A stretch of 64,000 nucleotides of DNA, taken from contig JAJTWZ010000012.1 in the NCBI GenBank assembly GCA_021463145.1, positions 16,178-80,177 of the forward strand, given 5' to 3'. The translations under genes were made by a program, and so were the position numbers. How positions within the stretch are numbered: the first letter of the stretch is position 1; every line of letters starts with the position of its first letter. The notes below the pieces were generated by a model. That model worked only from the letters and a program-made list of their open reading frames with translations. It did not search any database and was not told the DNA's origin. Shown here piece after piece: positions 50,068-57,374 of this stretch. This stretch comes from Blastocatellia bacterium (GTDB lineage: Bacteria > Acidobacteriota > Blastocatellia > UBA7656 > JADIYM01).

Positions 50068-51528
50068 ATGTCCATTATCATCCGTATCCCGTCCGCGCTT
50101 CGCCGGTTCACCGGCGAGAGCGCTGCAATCACCACTGCGGCGTCGACGGTTGGCGAGGCGCTTTCCGCGCTTGTCGACGAGTATCCGAACCTGCGAACTC
50201 ACCTTTACACCGGCGAAGGCGCGCTGCGGTCGTTCGTGAACGTCTTCGTCAACGATGAAGACATCCGGCACGCCGCCGGACTATCGACGCCTCTCACGGA
50301 GAACGACGAGGTCCATATCGTCCCGTCGATTGCCGGGGGATCGGCCGCCGTCGAACCTGTCGAGCTCTCCGTCGATGAGATTCAACGCTACAGCCGCCAC
50401 CTTCTGCTGCCGGAGGTGGGAATTGCGGGACAGCGCAAGCTCAAGGCGGCCCGTGTCCTGCTAGTTGGCGCCGGAGGCCTCGGCTCGCCGCTGGCGATGT
50501 ACCTCGCCGCGGCCGGCGTTGGACATCTGGGCATCATCGACTTCGACGTGGTCGACCACTCGAACCTGCAGCGCCAGTTGCTGCACGGGACCAAGGACGT
50601 AGGGCGCCCCAAGCTCGAGTCCGCGCGGGATCGAGTGCGCGACATCAATCCGTTCGTGGAGGTCGAAGGATACGAGGCAGCGCTTACGGCATCCAACGCG
50701 CTCGATATCCTGCGGGGCTACGACGTCGTCGCCGACGGCACCGACAATTTTCAGTCGCGTTACCTCGTCAACGACGCCTGCGTGATGCTCGGAATTCCGA
50801 ACGTCTACGGCTCGATCTTCCGGTTCGAAGGGCAAGCCAGCGTTTTCGACGCCCGGACGGGACCGTGCTACCGGTGTCTATACCCGGAACCGCCGCCACC
50901 GGGTCTTGTTCCGAGTTGTGCGGAAGGCGGCGTGCTTGGCGTACTTCCGGGAATCGTAGGATCGATGCAGGCAATCGAAACGATCAAGCTCGTCCTTGGC
51001 CAGGGATCCTCGCTTGTTGGACGATTGCTGCTCTTCGACGCCCTCGACATGCGCTTCCGCGAGCTGAAACTTCGCAAGAACCCGGCGTGTAATCTTTGCG
51101 GACCCAATCCGACCGTGACCGAGCTCGTCGACTACGACGCCTTCTGCGGCATTGCTCCAGGGCCGACGGCCGACGAAATCGCAGACGTCCAGGCCCGACG
51201 CGGACGCGGGTGGGAACTTTCACCCCTCGAGCTCAAGGCCGAGCTCGACGGAGGTCATCCGCTGTTTCTGCTCGACGTGCGTGAGCCCCACGAAGTCGAG
51301 ATCTGCTCGATTCCCGGCACGAGCGCAACCGTGCCCGTTGGAACCCTCGCCGATCGGATCGGCGAGATCCCCGGCGATGCGCCGATCGTCACCTATTGCC
51401 GGTCGGGCGTCCGGTCCGCGAAGGCATTCGACACGCTTCGAGCCGCAGGACTCAGCAACGTCCGCAGTCTGCGCGGTGGAATCCTCGCCTGGTCGCGCGA
51501 CATCGATCCAAGCGTCCCGCAATACTGA
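50068..51528 (+). CDS. CysO-like sulfur carrier fused to MoeZ/MoeB-type E1 activator and rhodanese
   Basis: A 486-residue three-domain protein. Residues 1-91 are a ubiquitin-like ThiS/MoaD carrier: FVNVFVNDEDIRHAAGLSTPL and EVHIVPSIAGG, ending in Gly90-Gly91 as in mycobacterial CysO (VTILPAVAGG). Residues ~100-350 are a MoeB/ThiF adenylating domain (LLVGAGGLGSPLAMYLA; DFDVVDHSNLQRQLLH; DGTDNFQSRY; Cys-x2-Cys zinc pairs CYRC and CNLC; SCAEGGVLGVLPGIVG). Residues ~385-486 are a rhodanese with TYCRSGVRSAKAF. It would adenylate and sulfurate the carrier. The Gly-Gly is internal, so cleavage is needed. ATG 50068 begins MSIIIRIPSALRRF. Confidence 0.93.
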   Translation: MSIIIRIPSALRRFTGESAAITTAASTVGEALSALVDEYPNLRTHLYTGEGALRSFVNVFVNDEDIRHAAGLSTPLTENDEVHIVPSIAGGSAAVEPVELSVDEIQRYSRHLLLPEVGIAGQRKLKAARVLLVGAGGLGSPLAMYLAAAGVGHLGIIDFDVVDHSNLQRQLLHGTKDVGRPKLESARDRVRDINPFVEVEGYEAALTASNALDILRGYDVVADGTDNFQSRYLVNDACVMLGIPNVYGSIFRFEGQASVFDARTGPCYRCLYPEPPPPGLVPSCAEGGVLGVLPGIVGSMQAIETIKLVLGQGSSLVGRLLLFDALDMRFRELKLRKNPACNLCGPNPTVTELVDYDAFCGIAPGPTADEIADVQARRGRGWELSPLELKAELDGGHPLFLLDVREPHEVEICSIPGTSATVPVGTLADRIGEIPGDAPIVTYCRSGVRSAKAFDTLRAAGLSNVRSLRGGILAWSRDIDPSVPQY

Positions 51529-51587
51529 TCCAGCGACTAAAACTACAGGTAGCGAACCACGCGGCCGCGCCGAGCCTCAACGAAAGA

Positions 51588-51642
51588 CCGCCCTCGGATC
51601 TGGGCGGATCCGAGGGCGGCGAAACTCCAACTGCGGTTGGAG
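51588..51642. terminator. Two hairpins downstream of the CysO-MoeZ gene
   Basis: A perfect 13-bp stem (CCGCCCTCGGATC 51588-51600 / GATCCGAGGGCGG 51607-51619, 6-nt loop) is followed by a 7-bp stem (CTCCAAC / GTTGGAG, 51625-51642). They lie between convergent genes, so either strand could use them. The intergenic gap (51529-51782) holds no gene. Confidence 0.6.
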
Positions 51643-51782
51643 GAGAAGATGAGACTCACGCCGTAACTATGCAACCTCGATGCCGAATCTGTCAACTCAT
51701 ATTTCATCTCATTGCATGTAAATGAGTTAGCGGGCATTTTCAGAAACCGGCCTCCTGATGTCCCGATCCGAATTTTCGGATA

Positions 51783-52418
51783 TCACCGAACCGACGAAAG
51801 AATGTCGACTACCACGGGCTTCAGTCCATTGATGATGAACTGGATTCCGATGACGCACATGATGAGACCCATGACCTGCGTTACGACGTGGATACCGCTT
51901 TTGCCGATAAGGCGAACGATGCCAGGCGAGACGATGAGGAAGGCCGCCGTCACGGCGATGACGCCTACGATGGCCACTATCAGGAAGACGGCTTCCAGTG
52001 TAGTCGCCGACTGACCCATCAGGACCATCACGGTGCTGATCGCGCCCGGCCCTGCAATGATCGGCATGCCGAGTGGGACGATCGAAGGATCGCCGATTCG
52101 TGGAGCGTCGCCGTCCTCCGGCGCCTGGCGCTCGGCGCCCGTCAGCATCGGCATCGCCATGACGAAGAAGAGGATTCCACCGGCGATGCGGAATGCGTCG
52201 ATCGTGATTCCGAAGAGCCGGAAGATCAGCGCGCCGCAGACGGCGAACACGACGAGCAGCCCCAACGAAACCGCGCACGCCTTAATCGCGGTGCGCCGCC
52301 GCCTTTCGGCGTCGGACCCATCGGTAAGCGCGACGAAGATCGGCGCCGCTGCTATCGGATCGATGATGGTCAACAACGACGAGAAACTGAGGACTCCAAA
52401 TGTCAGTGCGCTGATCAT
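51783..52418 (-). CDS. MarC/UPF0056 family inner membrane protein
   Basis: A 211-residue membrane protein with six helices. Family landmarks: SSLLTIIDPIAAAPIFVALTDG, AIKACAVSLGLLVVFAVCG, FGITIDAFRIAGGILFFVMAMPML, and PLGMPIIAGPGAISTVMVLMG. The role of MarC/YhgN proteins is not established. ATG 52418 overlaps the stop of the Lrp/AsnC gene by 4 bp, so the two form an operon. Confidence 0.92.
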   Translation of the reverse strand: MISALTFGVLSFSSLLTIIDPIAAAPIFVALTDGSDAERRRRTAIKACAVSLGLLVVFAVCGALIFRLFGITIDAFRIAGGILFFVMAMPMLTGAERQAPEDGDAPRIGDPSIVPLGMPIIAGPGAISTVMVLMGQSATTLEAVFLIVAIVGVIAVTAAFLIVSPGIVRLIGKSGIHVVTQVMGLIMCVIGIQFIINGLKPVVVDILSSVR

Positions 52419-52939
52419 GACGGCGGCCCCTCCGGCTCGTCCTCGATGGGTATTGCCGTCTCGTTCTTCGCGGTCGACAGAACGAAAGTGGTCTTAACCC
52501 GATCGATGTCCGGGATTCGGCTGATCCTGTGCAACAGGAAGTACTCGTACTCGCGGATGTCTCGAACGACGACCTTCAGAAGGAAATCGTCCTCTCCCGC
52601 AACGTGATGACACTCGAGAACCTCGGGCATCTCGCGTACCGTGGATAGAAAGATCTCGTGAGTCGCGAGCTTGTGCGCCGCCAGCTTCACCAGAACGAAT
52701 GCAGTCGTGCTCCTGCCAAGTGCCGACGGGTCGACCAGTGCGACGTACTTCGTGATCACGCCGCGTTGTTCGAGCTTCTTGATCCGCTGGAGCATCGGCG
52801 TCGCCGTCAGGCCCACTGCATCCGCAAGCGCCGCATTCGTCATTCGCCCGTTTCGCTGCAGGATGGAAAGTATCCGCCGATCGATGCCGTCAAGCGCCAG
52901 AGTCGCGCCGGACGGGGGATTGTAAGCCGTTAATTCCAT
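52415..52939 (-). CDS. Lrp/AsnC family transcription regulator
   Basis: A 174-residue protein. HTH: LDGIDRRILSILQRNGRMTNAALADAVGLTATPMLQRIKKLEQRGVITKYVALVDP; RAM effector domain: AFVLVKLAAHKL...VLECHHVAGEDDFLLKVVVRDIREYEYFLLHRISRIPDIDRVKTTFVLS. ATG 52939. It probably controls amino-acid-related genes and the co-transcribed marC; the divergent promoter region at 52940-53117 (179 bp) is the likely operator. Confidence 0.92.
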   Translation of the reverse strand: MELTAYNPPSGATLALDGIDRRILSILQRNGRMTNAALADAVGLTATPMLQRIKKLEQRGVITKYVALVDPSALGRSTTAFVLVKLAAHKLATHEIFLSTVREMPEVLECHHVAGEDDFLLKVVVRDIREYEYFLLHRISRIPDIDRVKTTFVLSTAKNETAIPIEDEPEGPPS

Positions 52940-53117
52940 AAAAAGAGATTACGTTAGTTGAAAGAGCCTGTCAAGACGTCATTCACAGCAGAATCTGCCA
53001 ACCTAGGCTTGCCGTTCGGTCGGCACTACGGCGTCCAGGCTGTCCGAATGGCCCTTGACCTCGTCGTCCTGACGGCTGAGACTGGATTCTCCCTTTCCAA
53101 ATCAAGGAGTTGCCGCT

Positions 53118-53384
53118 TTGCCGAGCCCACAAGCCGTCGTGACGTTCGTGGCAGTTCTTTTCGTGATGCTGATCGTTCTGCACGTCCCGCTTGCCTTGCC
53201 GCCGAATCTCTCGGCCGCGGGATCTTTCGTGCTCGCATTCGGCGCCGGCTGGATCGTGAATCGGAGAGTCCCTGATGTTGACGACGACGTGACGGAAGAC
53301 TCCTGCAATGGGGCACCCGACCCTGAGCCGTCTCGAAACGCCGAAGCCGCCGCGGCCGGAGACAGCGCTTTTCGGGACGAGTGA
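53118..53384 (+). CDS. Small membrane protein upstream of the GGDEF gene
   Basis: An 88-residue protein from TTG 53118, supported by AAGGAG eight bases upstream. Two hydrophobic helices (VVTFVAVLFVMLIVLHVPLAL; LSAAGSFVLAFGAGWIV) and an acidic cytosolic tail (DVDDDVTEDSC). It ends 3 bp before the start of the diguanylate cyclase gene, so it is likely co-translated. Function unknown. Confidence 0.6.
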   Translation: MPSPQAVVTFVAVLFVMLIVLHVPLALPPNLSAAGSFVLAFGAGWIVNRRVPDVDDDVTEDSCNGAPDPEPSRNAEAAAAGDSAFRDE

Positions 53385-53387
53385 CGA

Positions 53388-55805
53388 ATGGAGGAACGAC
53401 CGATCGAATCCGCTGATCCCCCCACGGTACGGTCCTCGAGTTCGAATCCGCCGATTGCGGCAGTTCTCTGCGGGCTGGCTGGTCTGGTCCTGAATCTCGT
53501 CCCATTGCCGATCCCTGGCGGTTCGGCGGTACTCGGCTTCGGGGGCGCTTTCGTTCTGCTGTCGGCCTCGCTGTTCGGGTGGCGCTGGGGGGCACTTTCG
53601 GGAGCAATTGCGGCGGCAGTCTTCTGGCGGCAGCCGGCTCTGGCGGCAGGGATCGTCGTCGCTTCCGCGGTCACGGGCGAACTGGTGCGGCGTGGCTCGT
53701 TCGTCACGCCGGTAGTAACGGTCTTCTGGTCGACAATTGGGATCGTCCTTCACGCAATTCAGTTCGGAGACGACTGGCAGGCCCGGGCCTTCGGCGCGAT
53801 CGTCTCGGCTCTTGTAGCCGGCGTCGGCGCCGATGCGCTGACGGCGATTCCGGCAATCGGCGGCCGGCGAACGCAACCGGTAAGTCCACGGGGGTTCTCG
53901 AGTCACTTCGGGCCGGCGCTTGCCGTCGCGGCGCTTGCGCCACTTCTTGCCGCCGCCGCAATGGCCGGGCCGGCGTCATACGCGGTCTCGATTGGCGTCG
54001 CGGCTGCGGTTTCGCTGGCTGTCGTCTTCGGGTCCGTCCTTCTCGGCCGCCGAACGGTCTCGGTAATTGACGACGCGCTTCGCGGGAACGGGACGGTCGG
54101 CGAACGGAACGTTTTTCTGGACGTGTCGGATGCCCGGTCTCTGACCGGTTGGATCGAGCGTGAACGATCGTCGCTTCGCGAAGCCGCGGGGCTCGTCGCC
54201 CAGCGGCTTGCCGAACGAGAGGCGGCGTACGCCGAACTGCTGCGGCTGTCGGAACGGCTCGAAGAGAGCGTCCAGCTTCGCGGCGTCGAGATAGAACAGC
54301 GGGAGTACCTGCTCGAGCTGTCGCAGAAACACTATCGCGACATCGTCGAGCACGCGACCGACATCATTTACGAGCTCGACCTTGGCGGCCGCTTCACGAC
54401 GATCAACGCCGCCGGCGAGCGATTCTTCGGCCGTGACATAGCTCTGCTCGTCGGACGGCCCTGGCACCAGACGCTTGCGCCCGGTTACGACCGCGTCCTG
54501 GGTGGAGTCGACGGAATGCAGGCCGTGCTCGAGCCACTCAACGATGGGGCGGCTTTCGAAGAAATCACGGTGCACCGCGCTGCCGAAGGCGAAATCCGGC
54601 TGCTCGAGACGCATCTCGAGCTCGTTCGCGACGAGGACGGATTGCCAATCGCCATCTCGGGCGTCTCGCGCGACGTCACCGAGATGGCCGGCTTCCAGAA
54701 GCAGGTGCAGATGCTCGGCGAGGAGCTCGACGCGCTGCGGCTGCGCTTGAACCGTCTCGAACGAGAGCTTGACGCGCTTCTGAGCGTGGCGCGCGTGAAC
54801 AATTCGGAGTTCGATATAGATCCGCTCCTTCAGCACGTCATCGAGAGCGGCACCGCAAACGTCGGAGCGGAGAGCGGGTTCGTCGGGCTCGTCGACGAAG
54901 GCGCCCTTACGCTTCGCTGGTACTGGCGTTCCACCGGTGCGTCGTGGGTAGACCTGGACAGTCCGCGCGTCGAGCACGGGATCACGCAGATTCTCATGGA
55001 AACGCGGCGCCCGTACCTGTGCGCCGACGCCGCGACCGATCCGAATACCGACAAGGCGTTCACGAAGCGATTCGGCGTGAAATCCATGCTCGTTCTGCCG
55101 ATATTCAGCCAGAACTCCGATTTGCTCGGCGCGATGGCGCTCCACAACTTTCCCCTCGAGGAGGTCTGCGGAGCCGAACTGACTTTCCGTGACAAGGACC
55201 TCCGCTTTCTCGAGGGACTGGCTGACCTCGCAGCCGCCGCGATTCAGCACTCCGCCCTGCTCGAGAAGGTCCAGCAGCAGGCCGAAACGGATCCGCTCAC
55301 CGGACTCTTCAACCGTCGTGCGTTCAACACGCGGTTCGATGAAGAGATCGAGCGCGCCAAGCGGTTCGACCGCCCGTTCGCGCTGATGCTGGTGGACATC
55401 GATTTCCTGAAGAAGATCAACGATACGTTCGGCCACCCCATCGGTGACGCGGCCATTTGCACGGTCGCCGACGTGCTCTCCAGCAGGATTCGCCGTCACG
55501 ACTTTGCCGCGCGAATAGGCGGGGAGGAGTTCGCGGTGATCCTCGTCGAGGGCCGCGCCGATTCGGCGTTTGCGGTGGCGCGAAGTCTGCTCGAGGCCCT
55601 TCGTAAACGCGACGTTCCCCGAGTCGGGCACATCACGGCAAGTATCGGCGTCGCTCTCTACCCTGAAGACTCCGGTTCGAAGGAGGATCTCTTCCGCCTC
55701 GCCGACGAAGCGCTCTACCGGGCAAAGAACGACGGACGGGATCGCGTCGTCCAGGTGCGCGAAATGACGTCGCGGAACGCCGCGGCAGAGTCCGACAACG
55801 GGTAA
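53388..55805 (+). CDS. Membrane diguanylate cyclase with PAS and GAF domains
   Basis: An 805-residue protein. About six N-terminal membrane helices (residues ~20-215), a helical linker with coiled coil (SLREAAGLVAQRLAEREAAYAELLRLSERLEESVQ), a PAS domain (YRDIVEHATDIIYELDLGGRFTTINAAGERFFGRD), a coiled segment, a GAF domain (FDIDPLLQHVIESGTANVGAESGFVGLV...VKSMLVLPIF) and a GGDEF domain (TDPLTGLFNRRAFNTRF; ARIGGEEFAVIL). The inhibitory I-site RRHD lies five residues before GGEEF, so product inhibition is expected. It makes c-di-GMP under sensory control. Confidence 0.93.
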   Translation: MEERPIESADPPTVRSSSSNPPIAAVLCGLAGLVLNLVPLPIPGGSAVLGFGGAFVLLSASLFGWRWGALSGAIAAAVFWRQPALAAGIVVASAVTGELVRRGSFVTPVVTVFWSTIGIVLHAIQFGDDWQARAFGAIVSALVAGVGADALTAIPAIGGRRTQPVSPRGFSSHFGPALAVAALAPLLAAAAMAGPASYAVSIGVAAAVSLAVVFGSVLLGRRTVSVIDDALRGNGTVGERNVFLDVSDARSLTGWIERERSSLREAAGLVAQRLAEREAAYAELLRLSERLEESVQLRGVEIEQREYLLELSQKHYRDIVEHATDIIYELDLGGRFTTINAAGERFFGRDIALLVGRPWHQTLAPGYDRVLGGVDGMQAVLEPLNDGAAFEEITVHRAAEGEIRLLETHLELVRDEDGLPIAISGVSRDVTEMAGFQKQVQMLGEELDALRLRLNRLERELDALLSVARVNNSEFDIDPLLQHVIESGTANVGAESGFVGLVDEGALTLRWYWRSTGASWVDLDSPRVEHGITQILMETRRPYLCADAATDPNTDKAFTKRFGVKSMLVLPIFSQNSDLLGAMALHNFPLEEVCGAELTFRDKDLRFLEGLADLAAAAIQHSALLEKVQQQAETDPLTGLFNRRAFNTRFDEEIERAKRFDRPFALMLVDIDFLKKINDTFGHPIGDAAICTVADVLSSRIRRHDFAARIGGEEFAVILVEGRADSAFAVARSLLEALRKRDVPRVGHITASIGVALYPEDSGSKEDLFRLADEALYRAKNDGRDRVVQVREMTSRNAAAESDNG

Positions 55806-55815
55806 TCCCGAGCGG

Positions 55816-56295
55816 TCAGCCTCGCGACCCGTCCTCGCGCAAAGCGGCGAGCACCGCATCCCGCCGCGCCTCGACCAGCGCGCGTTCGTTCGGATACGAC
55901 ATCCGCCCGATGGCGCGCTCCCAGCTCATCCAACGGGCTTCCTCCACCTCGTCGTCGTGATCCTCGAGGCTGCCACCAACTGCGCGCATGACGAAATAAT
56001 CGACGAACTTGTGGTATCGCTTGCCCTTCTCGACGAACCAGTAGTCGATGGTTCCGAGCGGCGCGAGGATTCGTGCAAGGAGTCCCGTCTCCTCGTTGAC
56101 TTCGCGGATCGCGGTCTGCTCGGCCGTCTCGCCATTCTCGAAATGGCCCTTGGGAAGCGCCCAGACGGTTGCTCTTCGCCGCCGGGACCGGATGAGGACC
56201 ACGCGGAGGATTCCGGAACCGTCAATATTCGCCACGAGTCCTCCGGCCGCGGCGTCCTTCCTGTACGGCTGGCCGTGTTCGTCGAAGTACTTCAT
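55816..56295 (-). CDS. NUDIX hydrolase
   Basis: A 159-residue protein with a complete Nudix box GHFENGETAEQTAIREVNEETGL (Gx5Ex7REVxEExGL). KGHFENGET is close to MutT/diadenosine-polyphosphate hydrolases (PKGHF). It hydrolyses a nucleoside diphosphate-X, not further specified. ATG 56295 overlaps the stop of the CheB gene by 4 bp, so it is the last gene of the chemosensory operon. Confidence 0.92.
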   Translation of the reverse strand: MKYFDEHGQPYRKDAAAGGLVANIDGSGILRVVLIRSRRRRATVWALPKGHFENGETAEQTAIREVNEETGLLARILAPLGTIDYWFVEKGKRYHKFVDYFVMRAVGGSLEDHDDEVEEARWMSWERAIGRMSYPNERALVEARRDAVLAALREDGSRG

Positions 56296-57353
56296 CTACG
56301 CTTCTTCGCCTCGGCACCGTTGGCGGCCCAGTAGGTCAAACGCTCGGCGATGTGCTCGAGAGAAAGCACCTCGGTAGCTATCCCGCGCTCCACGACCGCG
56401 CCAGGCATGCCGTTGACGACGGATGTCCGCTCGTCCTGCGCAAGCACGATGCCGCCTTCGGAGGCGAGCCGTTCGAGTCCGTCGGCGCCGTCGTCGCCCA
56501 TTCCCGTGAGCATCAAGCCGATGGCTCGCCGGCCATACCGCTCGGCTAGCGATTCGAACAGCACCTCGCCGGCCGGACAGTGGCCACGCACCGGAATCTC
56601 CGTGCCGAACGCGATGGTCCCCGACTCGCCGACACACAAGTGATTTCCCTCGGGTGCGAAGTAGACGGCACCCGCCTTCGGCAGCTCGCCGTTCTTCGCA
56701 ATCCGAACCTCGAGCCTCGAGGTACCGCTCAACCACTCCACCAGCCCATCCAGAAATCCCCGGCTGATGTGTTGAACCACAAGAATCGGAGCCGGAAAGT
56801 CGTGCGGCAATCTCCGCAGGATGAAATCGAGCGCGGCCGGACCGCCGGTCGAAGAGCATATGCCAACCGCCGCAACCGCCGCGACCGCCGCGCTCGACGG
56901 ACCGGCCACCGGCGACGTGAACTCGCCCGTTCTGTCGGCGATCTGGCGAACGACGCGAACGTCGGCCATGAGTTGCAGCGTCGCCGTCAGGCGAGTCGAG
57001 AACGGATCGGCCGAGGGAAGGGAGGTCGTGTCGGGCATTTCGACGACATCGAGCGCGCCGGCCTTCAATGCGTCGAACGCAACCTCGCTGGCGCGAGCCC
57101 GCGAGCCTGCGCAGACGAGCACGATCGGCGTGGGACGCTCGCGCATGATTGCGTTCACGATCTCCACGTCGATCTCGCCGGCCTCGTGTACGGTGAGGGC
57201 CACCACCTGCGGCCGAACGCTGTGACAAGTCTCTATCGCATCCTCGAGCGTCGCCGCGATGCCGACGACACCAAGAGACGGCTGCCGCGCGAGCGCTGCA
57301 AGCACTCGCCGCCGGCTGCGGTCGATCGGGTCTACGACGAGAATTCGAATCAC
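56292..57353 (-). CDS. cheB: CheB-type protein-glutamate methylesterase with degenerate receiver
   Basis: A 353-residue CheB. The catalytic domain is intact: GICSSTGGPAALDFIL (Ser), VVQHISRGF (His) and LTGMGDDGADG (Asp). The N-terminal receiver lacks its phospho-acceptor: RPQVVALTVHEAGE has Thr where Asp is expected, and the acidic pair is partly lost (LVVDPIDRS). It removes methyl groups from the soluble MCP. In this cluster it corresponds to FrzG. Regulation by phosphorylation is probably absent. Confidence 0.9.
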   Translation of the reverse strand: MIRILVVDPIDRSRRRVLAALARQPSLGVVGIAATLEDAIETCHSVRPQVVALTVHEAGEIDVEIVNAIMRERPTPIVLVCAGSRARASEVAFDALKAGALDVVEMPDTTSLPSADPFSTRLTATLQLMADVRVVRQIADRTGEFTSPVAGPSSAAVAAVAAVGICSSTGGPAALDFILRRLPHDFPAPILVVQHISRGFLDGLVEWLSGTSRLEVRIAKNGELPKAGAVYFAPEGNHLCVGESGTIAFGTEIPVRGHCPAGEVLFESLAERYGRRAIGLMLTGMGDDGADGLERLASEGGIVLAQDERTSVVNGMPGAVVERGIATEVLSLEHIAERLTYWAANGAEAKKRR

Positions 57354-57374
57354 GCGCTGATTCCCATAGACTTT

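Noticed and set aside
53976..55859. 627-residue minus-strand frame
   Set aside because: Antisense to the PAS-GAF-GGDEF gene; no domain of its own.
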